The notes: generated by a model from the sequence alone, not told the origin. Counted from the first letter of the stretch, positions 34,449-46,414 are shown. The stretch is DNA of 64,000 nucleotides from Trametopsis cervina (GCA_022385755.1 MU278349.1:1240001-1304000), one strand, 5' to 3'. Translations and numbers: made by a program.

Positions 34449-35779
34449 TCATGCTCCTGCTCGAGGATCATTATAAGAGGCCAGATACTGTGTCGACTCT
34501 CCGTACGGCTGCTTCGCAAGGGTCACCTGCGATTGCAGCGGGTACGCCGTGTTCTCGTAGGTGCGACTGTAGAAATTCGCAGGCCAGAAAATGGCGTATA
34601 TCCCGATCGCGATGTAGAGAGGAACGAAGTCGAGGACCCAGAAGTAGATCTCGGTGGTGGTCAGATTTCCTTGGGGGCCTTGAGAGAGTTCGATGGTTCT
34701 GTACGTCGAACGGACCTAAAACACGGTGAGCGAGTGAGGATTTCTCAACGTTTAAGCCACGTACCAGCACGCCGACACAACTGAGAAACATGGCGAACGC
34801 AAACGCACGCCAGTCCTGAAGCATCGGGAGGACACCGCTGTCTCGCGTCCAGATCTTGCGCTCACTCGAGTGTATGCGGACAAGGAAGTGGATGAGCATG
34901 AAGAAGAAGAAGATGAACGAGATCAGCTGGAGGACGAGGCCTAGGAGGACGATCTGACGAGGATGGCAGTTAGGACCAGCCCCACCCGAGGAACAAAAGT
35001 GAGGTTCTTACATGTGTGCCGAGTTGCGCCTTCTTGAAGTCAGTCTTAGCAGAGACAGTGATACTCCCACCGAGAGCCTACGCATCACGATTGTCCGTCA
35101 ATACTGCACAGACTAGCAGAGGTATTGCGCTCACCTGGATCAAGAATGTGACGACGTCCGAGATGACGAACACTTTGGTGACCCTCGACGGCCGTATCAG
35201 AAGATATTTGTCAGCCTTCAGCCAGGCGACTAAGCGACCGAGCAGCATGTATTCTGCGGCGATGAAGCCGCATGGTGCGAGAGTGATAAAGAGGTACTCG
35301 AAGATAAAGGTATTCGAGCTGTCGGGGTTGCTGTGCAGGGCGTATCGCGATGCGATACCGGTAGCATAACCTGAGGAGCGAAGCGGTTTAGAACGTATCA
35401 CCGGCGGAGAGGACCAAGAAGGTTCTCACATAGTTCGGCGATCAGTAAAACAAACATGTACTTTGCTTTTGTTTTTACGACAAGCCACATATGCAAACCG
35501 CCCACAATGATCATGAGAACTGGTAATTAAGTACGAATAAGCACATGAGTACCACCAGCGATGAAGACAAACTCGCCACTCACCAAGACCAATAGTGGTG
35601 AGTGTATTATTCGTAATATATTTCAGCGGGTTCCTAGGGTCATTCTTGGGATCTGTGGTGTCCACAGGAGCGGTCGAATTTGAGTCGGCGGCCAGGGCGC
35701 CATTAGCGAGGGCAAATATCGTGAAAAGCAGTGAGAGTGGAAGGAGACCACTTGTCGGGAGGGGCGAAAAAGAGCGCAT
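34449..35779 (-). CDS. RTA1-like multispanning membrane protein, copy 2
   Basis: Second member of the tandem. Six exons: 35779..35584, 35519..35430, 35370..35135, 35077..35012, 34953..34765 and 34715..34449, about 347 aa. Signal-like N-terminus (LPLSLLFTIFALANGALA), then NPLKYITNNTLTTIGL. Motifs match copy 1: YATGIASRYALHSNPDSSN, LAPCGFIAAEYMLLGRLVAW, PSRVTKVFVISDVVTFLIQ, RKIWTRDSG and VRSTYRTIELSQ. Exons 2, 3 and 4 are 90, 236 and 66 nt, as in the other two copies. The C-tail (from about residue 310) is short and Tyr/Ser-rich and unlike the others, so the copies probably differ in trafficking or regulation. Confidence 0.92.
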
Positions 35780-36903
35780 TATCGTTCAACGACCGGAAAC
35801 AGGGAAGCGAGAAAGGAAAGGTAATGGGGCCCGCACGTACCCAGCATACTCGTATATAAAGTACGTCTGAGCGTCCCCACCGAGAGACCGACCGATGCAC
35901 TTACGAACAAGGCTGATCATATCATCGGTTGTCTCGAACGGAACGGTTGGTGGGATATTGTTAGATATGTCCGTGTCGTAACCTATTGAGGGTGCAAAAT
36001 GCTGCGCGTTCCAGGATGCTGCACGCCAGAACCGCAACTGTCCGAGGAGGCCCCAGCCACGTTCTGACGGGCCTTGATAATGACCCTGATCCGAGCCTCT
36101 CTAGCGCACCTCGCCAGGTTATTCGCATGCTAGTTGGAGTAGTTGAATCGCTATTCAGGCAGAAAATTTGCCTGGCGAGTACGAGATGATCTTGCAGTCG
36201 TTTCGAGGAAGCGATGCATATCTGGATGGTCGGTGACAGCTTTCTGACCGACGGAGACATTCGGTGTTGGTTACTGGATAGTTTAGTCGGTCAGTGTGGA
36301 CGATGCGCAGCAAAACACACGAAGTACCGTCTAGATTCCTGTCTGCTGTTGCTGTCGTGTTGCTCCTGCCAAGTCAAAATCGGAGGCCGGAATGGCATCC
36401 AATCACATCGCGTTCCCCGGCCGCCGCTGGATACCGATAGATCTGGTGTCCTCGGCCCGAGTACATCTTGCTTAATCACCTTCAAAGAGACCGAACACAG
36501 GTGTTATTTTCCTAATTCCTCACCTCGTAAGGCCGGCGAGCAAGCGTTTTATGTCGCGGTGGTGTTTATATATACGAACGTTGTACTCAATGGTGGTGGA
36601 GGCTAGCAAGAAGAGAAGGTGATCGAGGCGCGAGATTGGATTCCGATTCCGGGACTGTCATCTCGATTACTGTGGCTCTGAATGGCGTGCCTTTTCCTAT
36701 GGGCGCCTCCCCACTCCAGACTCCAGAGACGTCTTTAACCGCCATGCATTGAAATCGGAATACCCACTCTGCATTCTCGCTACCACCATCTCTGGCAAGC
36801 GACCCCTCCAGATGTGCTAGAACGACTCTGCTCTTCACCACTACACTCTACACTCGACCGCTAATTCCTCGCAGGACTTATCACGATCCCATACAGCATA
36901 ATA
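35780..36903. promoter_or_regulatory. divergent region between RTA1-like genes 2 and 3
   Basis: 1124 bp between opposite start codons. It holds the copy 2 TATA-type element and, at about 36567-36578, a TTTATATATACG stretch some 330 bp before copy 3. No open frame with family similarity. Confidence 0.45.
35851..35861 (-). promoter_or_regulatory. TATA-type element of RTA1-like gene 2
   Basis: CGTATATAAAG on the plus strand, 72 nt from the start codon; same 11-mer and same spacing as in copy 1. Confidence 0.6.
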
Positions 36904-38225
36904 ATGTCACCACAGTCGCCGTTATCCATGCTCTCGAAAGCGTCTCTCGCCGCGCTCGTCTTGGCTACCTTTGTTTCCGCGCGAGCGAGCGACGCCTTTC
37001 GCCCAGCCGACCCCTTTGCAGACCCCGCAAACGATGTCTTCAACCCGTTGCGATACATCGCGAGTAACAGCCTGTCCGCAGTTGGCGTCGGTGAGCAAAC
37101 TACATCCTCTATCTCGATTACGACTAGCAGCTCCTGACATTTTACGTCCGCTGCAGCGCTTACGCTCGCCATCGCACTGGCACAAACATTCCTCTCAATA
37201 AAATACAAGACAAAATATATGCTTGCCATGACTATCGCTGCATACAGTACGTCCCGTCCCTGTCGGCATTGGTCTAACACACGAACGCTCACATACTTTC
37301 CAGCGTACGCTGTCGGCATCGCTATAAGATTTGGGCTCGCCAAGCAACCTGACAGCTCCGGGCTGTACATCGCCTTCTACCTGTTTGCCACGCTCTCGCC
37401 GTGCGGTTTCATCGCTGCGGAGTACGTGTTGCTCGGACGATTGGCAAGATCGCTGGACGGGGATGCGCACCTCTTGATACGCCCGCAAAAGGTTACCCTC
37501 ATCTTTGTTTCATCGGACATCACAACCTTCTTGATTCAGGTGCGTTGCACGCGGTAATTTCCCTATGATCCCGCATTGATGGTGTTCTCACAGGCCGTGG
37601 GTGGTAGCATAACGTCTGCTGCACACGATGATGTAAAGAAAAACCAAGCTGGCACACGCGTAAGCATCTTCATGCTGTCCGCTTCAATGAATTTCAGCTG
37701 ATCGTTGGGATGGATTACAGATATTCCTGGCCGGTCTTGCAATTCAACTAGTCTCTTTCGCCTTCTTCACACTTCTCTACCTCCGCTTCCTGTACCGCGT
37801 GCACAAATACGAGCCGCAGGTCTGGATGCGGGACGCCCATAAATCATGGTTCCGTGACTGGCGCTCTCTTGCTGCCGCCCTCGTCGTCAGCTGTATCGGC
37901 GTCCTGGTACGTACCTCACTCCCACCCTCTATACACTCCGATCTAACACGTATCTTCTTTTTCATAGGTTCGTTCCGTATACCGTACCATCGAACTCGCC
38001 CAGGGCTTCAACGGGTTCCTCTCGCGTCACGAGGTGTACTTCTACACGCTCGACTTTGTGCCTCTGATCGTCGCGCTCGTGGTCTATATCCCGTTCTGGC
38101 CGGGCCGTTTCATCGATCCCGCCGCGCTCGCCGCCAAGACCTCGGACGCCGAGAAGGCCGGGACGAGCGGAAGCATTGAGGGCGTTGAGACGCTCAATGA
38201 GCCTGTTCCGGCGAAGGAGCTGTGA
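36904..38225 (+). CDS. RTA1-like multispanning membrane protein, copy 3 (inverted)
   Basis: Third member, opposite orientation. Six exons: 36904..37090, 37157..37246, 37304..37539, 37594..37659, 37721..37906 and 37968..38225, about 340 aa. Signal-like start (SLAALVLATFVSARA), then NPLRYIASNSLSAVGV. Motifs: YAVGIAIRFGLAKQPDSSG, LSPCGFIAAEYVLLGRLARS, PQKVTLIFVSSDITTFLIQ, VWMRDAHKSWFRDWR and VRSVYRTIELAQGFNGFLSR. The hydrophilic C-tail is rich in Glu, Ala and Lys. Internal exons of 90, 236 and 66 nt match the other copies exactly, which shows descent by gene duplication. Function is inferred from the family only. Confidence 0.92.
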
Positions 38226-38457
38226 GGGGTCCGTGTGTTTGCGTGTTCGGTTGGATATTCTTCTCGTTGGGCTTCGGGGTCGTTCTGTAGACATATGTAT
38301 GTTTATATAACAAGCGGGTGTATCGAATAAATCATATTCTCTCCTTGGCAAACCTGTGCCCGTCGTGTTTTTCGTTTAAAAGGCTTCCGTTGACAGTCGA
38401 TATATTATTGAACAGCAGACACGGTTAGGTAACAGGACGTATATTTCGGCCGATTTC

Positions 38458-39361
38458 TTACTTGGACTCCTCCAACTCCTCTTCGTCCGTATCATCCAAG
38501 GGCCAGTTTGCGTTTGCCTCGATCACCGCGTACATCCTCTCTGCCGTCTCTCCGTCCTCCGTGCACTCCTTCAATGTCAGCCGCTTGATACCCTTGGCCC
38601 AACGCCTTAGATTTCTCGTAGTTAGCGGCGGTAATCCAGGTCTTATCCTAGACAACTCATTCAGATCTCTTGTGTAGTAGATGCTCTCTCCTGCGGGGAA
38701 AGAAATGGACATCATAGTAGATTCAAGCTTCGCAGGCTGGTCCATAAGTGAAATGATTCCATCCTCCTTGAGATCGAACCATGTCTGGCTTAAGTCGGCG
38801 CCCCCGCGTATTCTATAGGAATGTATTCCGTCTCGGCCTCATTCTTTGAAGTCAACGAATACGCGTAGACCCTGGGAATGGGCAGCCCTTGGAACGAAGG
38901 TAGTCCATGGTGGCGACTTCGCTGGCGAGAGCGTACGCCTCGGGTGTTGAAGCCACCCTCTCCAAGCCTTCTGAAGTCGACGATTCCATCAGTTTTACAG
39001 TTGGCGAGAATTCTGAGATGTTGAAGACGCGTCTACGTTCGCAAAGGCGAAGGGCCTCGTTGGCACTGAGTACTTTACACACTGGGTATTTCACATCACG
39101 AGTTAGATAAAGATGAAGCGAGACGTAGGAGACTTGCAGGAAATGACCAGTGGTGTTGTCGAAGAGTTCGTTCTCCGTGCCCTCCATAAGGGACCTCGGG
39201 TCTACCATATTGTATAAGCGACCAGAGGATAGTCGGCTGGTCGTCAGGTTCCTAGTTAAAGAGCGATTTAGCAAGACGAGCGGGCAGCAAGGACGACGAG
39301 TAGACGAGACTCCAGCTGCAAGGAGTCGCAAAGGGACTTTCGAAGACGAAAGTCGGAACAT
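38458..39361 (-). pseudogene. decayed aminoglycoside phosphotransferase-like kinase
   Basis: Remnant of a fungal APH/choline-kinase-like phosphotransferase. The 5' part reads MFRLSSSKVPLRLLAAGVSS (mitochondrial-like) and MEGTENELFDNTTGHFL, then an intron with a GC donor (39137-39136), then NEALRLCERRRVFNISEF. The following pieces are in different frames: IVDFRRLGEGGFN (nucleotide loop), then ASEVATMDYLRSKG, then GLPIPRVYAYSLTSKNEAET, then LSQTWFDLKEDGIISLMDQP. The end is in frame to TAA at 38458 (ERMYAVIEANANWPLDDTDE). At least three frameshifts are needed. The segment normally between the Gly-rich loop and ASEVATMDYLRS, including the lysine strand, is absent, and the catalytic region after the YYTRDLNEL segment is missing too. 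It cannot encode a working kinase. Confidence 0.85.
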
Positions 39362-40188
39362 GTTGATAAACCGCTTGCGTGTCAAAGGTGGGTTTTGGTG
39401 CGGGGTGTATGCATTCTGATATACTACTAACGTCCGCCACCAAGCCCCGGAGGTGGCATTTACGGCGAGCAGGTGTTCTGGGCAATTGTGACAAGCGTCT
39501 TTCCAAATCAAGGGTTTTCTCACGTGAAAGAGTCACACCGTGCCGCGTTGTCCCAATTTGGGCATCGTTGAACAGATCGGTCCCGCACGGAGTGTCGGGG
39601 TCATGCCCGAATGACTAGGTTGTTTGCGCCAACTTTCCGTTTCGAGAGCCATGAGAACATTGCCCAGATTAGGGCGCGTTTTCCAGGTATCAGCGGAGGC
39701 TGGGTTGAATGGTGCAAGACGGGGATGCAGAGGACCCTACGCGTCACTCTCTTGTTAACCACCACCGTGTTCTACACTCCCTTTTGTGCCCGTTGTCATC
39801 ACCACACGCTCCAGGAAGAGAGCCCTCACCGTCGTAAACGCGTACATGGCAGGCGCCCATGTTGAGACGTGTACTTGAAGCCAAGCAGCAAGAACGGACA
39901 CATTGTCTGAACAAGTAGAGTGAGCAGTGGGACACGTGTAACATTTTTCACCACTGTTGCGGCGTAAATTATCTAAGACTCTATAGTTGACTACATGATA
40001 ACGAAGGAGAGATATGTGCATAGCGTGACTCCAGCAGCAGAGCAAGTTCGGACGAAGAAAGCGTGATTAGAAGACATAGAATAACATATCACTCAAGAAG
40101 CATGAAGCATGCCAGAACCCGTCTCGACCGCATCCATGAACATGAAAGAAGAGAGAGAGACATATACAACAACGAACATCACCGATCC
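39362..40188. other. spacer between the phosphotransferase pseudogene and family member A
   Basis: 827 bp with only short open frames lacking features. Confidence 0.4.
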
Positions 40189-40904
40189 TCAAATGCACGG
40201 GATAGGCTTGAACTTGGACAACCGACGTTTAAATTTGCATACAAACCTGTCGATATGCCGAGTGATTCGACGTGGCTGTTGAAGGGTTCCGACAAGAGTC
40301 AAGACATGTCGCCGCGTGGGTACGATAAGAAGCCTCACCTTTGTGAACAATCCAGATCTCAGACACCTGCTGTAACCTGCGACATGCAGCCTATTCGACA
40401 CATCGGCGGAGTGCAGCTCTTCGGGGAAAGCGTAGTCGGAAATGAATGAGTATGTGGGAGAGTGCGGCTGAAAGTGTGTGTGTGGGCAGAAGACCATTAG
40501 TATGGGTGACACGGGCCTAAACGGAATACAAGACGCGACGTACCGGAGAATAAGGCGGAGGGCTGCCTAACTCTTCTCCGTAGTCATGGCCCATGAGAAG
40601 TGGGGTGTATGAGAGCTGTGCGGCCATTCATGTGAACCGTGACGCGTGAACATCAAGGGGGAGATAGAGACAAGAAACACGGGAGAGCTGTAACGACAAC
40701 ACCACGTACCTGGCCATCGAACGCACGTCTTCTAGGGCCAAAACTGTGAACGGGAATGAGGGTGTGAGGCGAGCTGGACGGATAGAAGTGATAGAGGTCG
40801 TAGTCATCATCGTCTTCTTGGTCCAACCGCCGCATGGCCTGCTCGCTCTCGCACACCATCGTACGTACAGTGCTGTCCTTCCGCCGCTCGGGCTTGAGCA
40901 ACAT
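40189..40904 (-). CDS. small acidic protein, member A of an unrecognised two-gene family
   Basis: Four exons, 40904..40710, 40615..40544, 40467..40339 and 40275..40189, all phase 0, give about 160 aa. No known family. An Asp/Tyr-rich block followed by Pro/Ser (EDDDDYDLYHFYPSSSPHTL) is the clearest feature of exon 1. Exon 3 reads HSPTYSFISDYAFPEEL and AGYSRCLRSGLFTK, and exon 4 starts PRRITRHIDRFVC, then a basic tail. The gene is supported by a homologue at 60599-61247 with the same four-exon, phase-0 layout and matching motifs in the same order. The start may lie further upstream. It sits in a gene-poor, pseudogene-bearing stretch. Confidence 0.65.
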
Positions 40905-43900
40905 AAGGATGGCCCGCAGCAGTTGCTACGTGGTGGGATGACGGACAGGAGCAAAGAAGCAATTGTTGTAGCCTCGCTTAAAGCACGACGGCTTTACAAT
41001 GGTTGGACGGCGGCTCTTGCTGCAAGAGCGATTGGACAATGTCGTGAATTACCACCAACAAGCCTAACAGGGCGGCAAATACAGCAAACATTGGGCCATC
41101 CCGGTACTCCAGAACGAGGATCCTTCCGTCTGCTCTGTATCACTGCTGTCGGCCCCACACCCTGCATTTCTGCTTCTTGGCTCTGTTCGTCGTAGCGCGA
41201 CCATAGCCTCGCACACACCCCACACTGAATCACCGACGCACCGAGTTCGTCCGCTTCCCAGAGTAGTCCAGCGCATGAGCCCAAGACAGAAGAGAGGTCC
41301 CGGTGGCGTGCAGCAGAGCGACAACGAAGATGTGAGGCATGCGTAGCGACCAAAGGAGCACGCTACGCTGAAGATGGGAATCCACATTTTGCGACTTCAC
41401 GGGCCTAGGGGAGTAAGGTTGTCGCCAGATAAAGAAGCAATGCTGATCCTAAGCCACAGAGTGTCGACCAGAGTGTATGTCCGCAGCGGACAGATGATCA
41501 GCACTGCCCATGCGTCGTTTGGGAAGGTCTAGTACCTCAGGCGGGTAGACCCAAAACCACCGCAGAACGAGGCTCTTGCTGAGACTCTGCGCTTTCGCTG
41601 CTCTACGTAGCGTATACCGGTCCATTCAAATCAGGATTGGAATCGATGGACTGCCCGCCGCCAATACACTCCATGAAAGGTCGATAGTCCAACTTCTGTC
41701 ACGGCCGTGACGTGCGTGACATGGGGTTGGCCACCGAAAGAAGAGGTCGCCACAAGGACTCAGAACCATGGAGGAATACTATTGGGTTGGATATACATCA
41801 CAGATGATATCCTGAGTGATGTGGGATCATCTACGAATTCACAACGGGGAGCTGCAAGGACTCACCTGCGCGGGGAACTCCTTCGAACAAAACTGGAAGT
41901 AGTCTGGGCCGAGTTCTTCGATACTTTGCGTAGCAGCTGCAAGACTGTACGCAGAAGAAAGCTTCAGGCAACATCCATCTGCCCTATGGGCGCATTTGTA
42001 TCGCGTTTCAACCGTCGACGACCGCGCTCGTAGAGGTATCTTGAAACAAGAGAGAGACACCGACCAGACATCCCATCCCGCTTGCGTGTTCGGAATACAC
42101 TGGACTTGAGTCGCCAAGATTGCATTGAGCAAGAGTCGCTATGGCATAGCGTAGAGGACAAGGATGTTGCCTTCAGGAGCCCGCCCGGTCGAAGAAACGG
42201 TACCATATCGCTCAGTAGCAAACTAGCGGCCACCTCCTAACGCTATTTGGCCTTCAAGTCGGTCCACATTCATTCCAGATGCCTTCGGGCACTATGTCGT
42301 TGTGATAGAGTCCAGCGAGTGGTGTCCGTGGCTTCTTGTAAGTGTCGACTCCAACACCTCCCTACTCTCTCGCTCGACCGACAGTATCCTCCGCTCTGGA
42401 AGCCAAAAAACAAGACAGACTCGTTGTATCTGGATGCTTCAGTGGTGTTGTGCTTGTAGATGAACAGGGGGTTGCGACGACTTGATAGTCTGAGCCCACG
42501 GTGTTCACTCGAAATTTCTCATGACGGCGGCCGATCAATTGTAACCTCACCGCGCGTCGGGCAACTTTGGATCTCGCGAAACTCCCCTCAGTCTCCTTCC
42601 GTACTCCACCGTCTCTGTGATCAGTTTCATCATAAACTCCAGTGATTCAACCTATTGGACGCTTTGCAGCAGCTATACCGCGGTGTTGTGACGAAATAGC
42701 ATGAGGTTCACGTCAACCGGCAGACGACCGATCTGAGTCCTCCAACACGCCTATGTAAACGTCTCTACGGTGCCTCCAGTCAACTCGTCGCTCAGTTCTG
42801 CAAGCACGCAATACAGACACCCCTATTCACGACTGCCCTGTCGATCGGATCACTCCTCATTTGCGCAAAAGCCGTGGACGACGCTCATCATCGTCTGGGA
42901 TACAGCTCTCACGACAACATACGCAGCATGTCATCATTGAAGACTTGTTGAGGGCTTCTCTTTGCTCTCGAGTTGCTTCTCAATTCATACTCTTGCCATC
43001 ATTCGATCTCCAGGAGTATGCCAAGGTCGTGGCCAATATGGTTGATAAATGTCTGAATGAAAAGGAGTGTCTAACCTGTACCCAGATCCGGGACAGTGGC
43101 GTGGCCAGCCCATGTCTAAGAAGTCTATCCCAGTGGAGAATCTGTCTGCCTTGCACCGAGTATGTTCTTCAGGTTCCCGAACTTGGTCGGGAAATGCCGT
43201 CTCAGATTCGTGATTGTGCACTGATTGTGCCACTTTTACAGTTGTATTCCGAGTTTCAGCGCGCACTGGTGCGAACCAATCGAAGCAACTGAGGTTACGG
43301 GTGTGCGAAGTAAGCTTACTACTATTTGGCATATATTCCATACTAATGGTACAGTACTCTTTTTCCTATCTGGTCTAATAAATATCAATATCAGACCGGC
43401 CTCGCGCGGATAATACTGAATAGACTCGCCAGCCTCACAATCAAGCGCACGTCTGCCAAGATAGGCAAGGAAACGCGCAGCCCAGAACGGATGGGGACGC
43501 GGGGACGAACATACATACCATACATGGATCCACACGGGCGTGTACACAGGGACAAACTTGCGATCCGCGTGAAAAGGGTATCGTGCTGATTGATCTAAAC
43601 TATCGCTGGCTCCTCTACACTTCTGAGTTATGCACACAGACCATCATACGTTTGTTGGATTTACCGCTGCTGAGGCTCATACCGGTATCTTTATCTACGG
43701 AGGGCCTGATGCGGTTGATGGGTACGCACCGGACTCTCTTGCAAGTCCAGAGCATTTCGCACACATGGAGTCAAGGCCGCACATCTTGAATCCATCCAGG
43801 AGCACAGTAGGCATCATTCCTATCGTACTAGAAAGTCTTTGTTGACGACGATATCCATAGCTGAAATCTCAGGAGTCGGTCGTACATTTTCCGGGAAATG

Positions 43901-45192
43901 GTGGGCAGAACAAGTATAAGTACACGCCTTATTCATCGCTGGCAGGAGCGTTGGGCCCGGATCAGGTAATTGTCGCGCCGGGGTGGTCTCATCTAGCGCA
44001 TCTGACGCACAAATGATATTGCAGAATTTCAATAGTGAATTAGAGCGAGTCCCGCAAGCGATCTTTGCACCGCAAAGCCCGCTGCACCAGCCTCCGAAGG
44101 GTATCAGCTTTGCTTCGTCGAAGGAGCAGGGTATCTCGGTCGCGGTGGCTCTAAATAATGAGTGCCCGCCCAGATGGCAGGCCATGCGACCGGAACCGCT
44201 CTGTCAGACCTCCACCAAGATCACATGCCGCATTAATGTGAGACATTCTCAATCCTAGGTCGCTTCGCCGGCAAATGACATATTTCTCAGTGGCCAGGAT
44301 ACCCGCAGTTCCACCAACCTATGGACGTATTGGACCACACGCAGGCACGTGTGCCCCTCAGCTATGCGCAGCTGGCAAAGAACATAGCCAAAGCGGTACG
44401 GAATATGGTAACGGTAGGTGTTCAGCAGTCTGTTTATATTTGACTGCGCCGGGTGCTGATAATCCCGTACAGCGGTTTGAGAACATGAGCCAGACCCTTC
44501 CCGGACGAGAACGATGGGCTCTTCATGATGTCTCTCTTTCGGACATCTTCATAGCAGAATTTCACCAGGTCAGTCCAGGGAGCTGGCAGCCTGTACTGCT
44601 GTTAAAGAGGCGGAACGTTTCCTGAATTTTGCATGTGTGTGACGCTGGCATGACCACTGGCCCATACCAGATACCATGCAGATGACATTGCCGCCGTCCG
44701 TTCGTCGTCCGTTTATGTTATTTTCTTGACTTATATCCAAGGACCATCCTTGAATATACTTCGTCGTCCCTTCCTCCCCAAACGAAAATGTCGTTCTGGG
44801 CCTTGTATGATATATATATACCTCAATGTTATCCTCGTGTGAATCCCAACTAACAAGCATCCAGGCTACGCGTGCCGGTCTTCCGTACCGAAGACGATGG
44901 TCAAGTCCACGAACCTCAGGGTGTTTCAATGATGAGCATGAACTCGGACTAAGCAATAACTTGTGTTATGCAGCAAGCGTGGTGAAAGGTGCTTTCTTTT
45001 GAGCCCATCTTCAAATACGCTACAAAAATCCAGGTACCATCATGCGTCCCACCGAGTCCTAGGAAAATTATCATCGCTGGAAAGTTCTACTGAACCCGCC
45101 TCTAAAAGATTCCAGTGCTTAACGAAGCGAAGGCAGGAAGCTTCCCTAAAATGTGACATGGCATGCACTCTAAGCAAGCAATAAGGTCAAAT
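40905..45192. other. 4.3-kb gene-poor region between a family member and a pseudogene
   Basis: Open frames of 60-145 codons are scattered on both strands (for example 42861-43292 plus and 43820-44185 minus). None shows a recognisable domain, a signal peptide or consistent splice partners. I see no terminal repeats, poly-A tails or reverse transcriptase/transposase motifs. Probably decayed sequence. Confidence 0.45.
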
Positions 45193-45922
45193 TTATTTAG
45201 TAACATACCCGATCTCCTTCAGCTGAGCCAGAGTGCTCTTCTGAGAGTTGAGCAGAACAAGCATGGCGATGTCTTAGAGGGATATGCGGGTTGCGCCGGC
45301 ACCGTAGCTAAGAAGAAATGGCTGAAGAGCCTGCGATGTTCTCTCTTGAGTTAGGAGAGGGCGTGATGAAGCATCATCACGTACAATCAGCACTGTCGGA
45401 CTGTGTCCGCTGGCTCCGTTGTTCCGTTGGTATCATTGGTGCGGTTGACCCCCATTGGTCTCCTTGTCAAACGTGGGAGGATGCATTTAGCCGGACAATG
45501 GCAAATATATCATGCAAATCCTCGTAGAATGTGGACGCACTAAGCAACACACGGCTATCGGGCTTCATAGCCTTGTAGACGTTCTTCAAAATCTTGACGC
45601 AGTTCTCGAAGGTCCAATCATGTATGTTTGGCCGCAGCTACGTAGTACCTATCAAGCGTGAGCATACTAATCGCAGCTTGATAGAAGGCGACTCACGAAA
45701 TATATATCCTTGCCCGGTAGTGGGGCCTCGGTGAACAAGCGGCGCAGAAGACAGTTGGCCGCCGCTCAGCTCAGCGGGATTCTGCTGGGCCCCAAAGCCC
45801 TACGCATGCTCCACGACATTCGGAATATCTTGTAGGATATAGTGGATGTGATTGTACTTGTTCACCAGAGCGAGTGGCATGGTGCCAATACCGGCCCCAA
45901 CATCGCAGAAGGTACTGCCTGT
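45193..45922 (-). pseudogene. decayed O-methyltransferase (caffeate/sterigmatocystin OMT type)
   Basis: Fragments of a SAM-dependent O-methyltransferase in order. FCDVGAGIGTMPLALVNKYN is the SAM-binding motif I region. It is followed by HYILQDIPNVVEHA and an in-frame TAG, then QNPAELSGG. In a shifted frame comes LFTEAPLPGKDIYF, ending at a GTGAGT donor. Then IHDWTFENCVKILKNVYKAM with KPDSRVLL, a stop, LLSYGAGATRISL with a further TAA, and DIAMLVLLNSQKSTLAQLKE to the natural end. I count at least three stops or frameshifts. The usual N-terminal dimerisation domain is not found upstream. The HDW of the catalytic His region is still readable, so the decay is moderate. Confidence 0.82.
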
Positions 45923-46414
45923 TTATTCCAAGCAAATTCTGCATAGCCGCAAATGTGAGTTACGTGGTGGGGGCAGAAGATTTACGATATACCCTGCTTG
46001 AACCGTCCTTGTTGTATATTAGTACAATATAACTCATGCTCACCACTCTTGGGTCATTTCCACTGATCATCGCACATCCAGGGTAAGAGAGACGTAAGCA
46101 CCGTAGAATTCTCATTGCGTTAGGACAGACCACAGTATCACTTAAAACGGGTGAGCGATAAAAGCGCGGTACAACATCCGATCGTAGCGAAACGTATCAT
46201 GAGCGGCATCAAAAGCGAAGTCAAAAGACGCATATCGGAGCATATCTGTGGGGTGGATGCGGAGACAGAGGTTTGCGAGGGTCCCTGTTCGCAGCGACAG
46301 GACAGTAGGGAAGGGGGTGGAGAAGGGGAACTGAACATGCAGTATAGTATACATCCGTTTTGTCCACGGTGAGGAAGAGGAATCCGGCAAGACATTGGGT
46401 TAGACGCGTAAGAG
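45923..46414. other. spacer between OMT pseudogene and SSD1
   Basis: 492 bp, presumably the SSD1 3' region and lost 5' parts of the methyltransferase. No supported gene. Confidence 0.35.

Noticed and set aside
42861..43292. 143-codon open frame in the gene-poor stretch
   Set aside because: No recognisable motif, and its reverse strand is open too; insufficient evidence for a gene.
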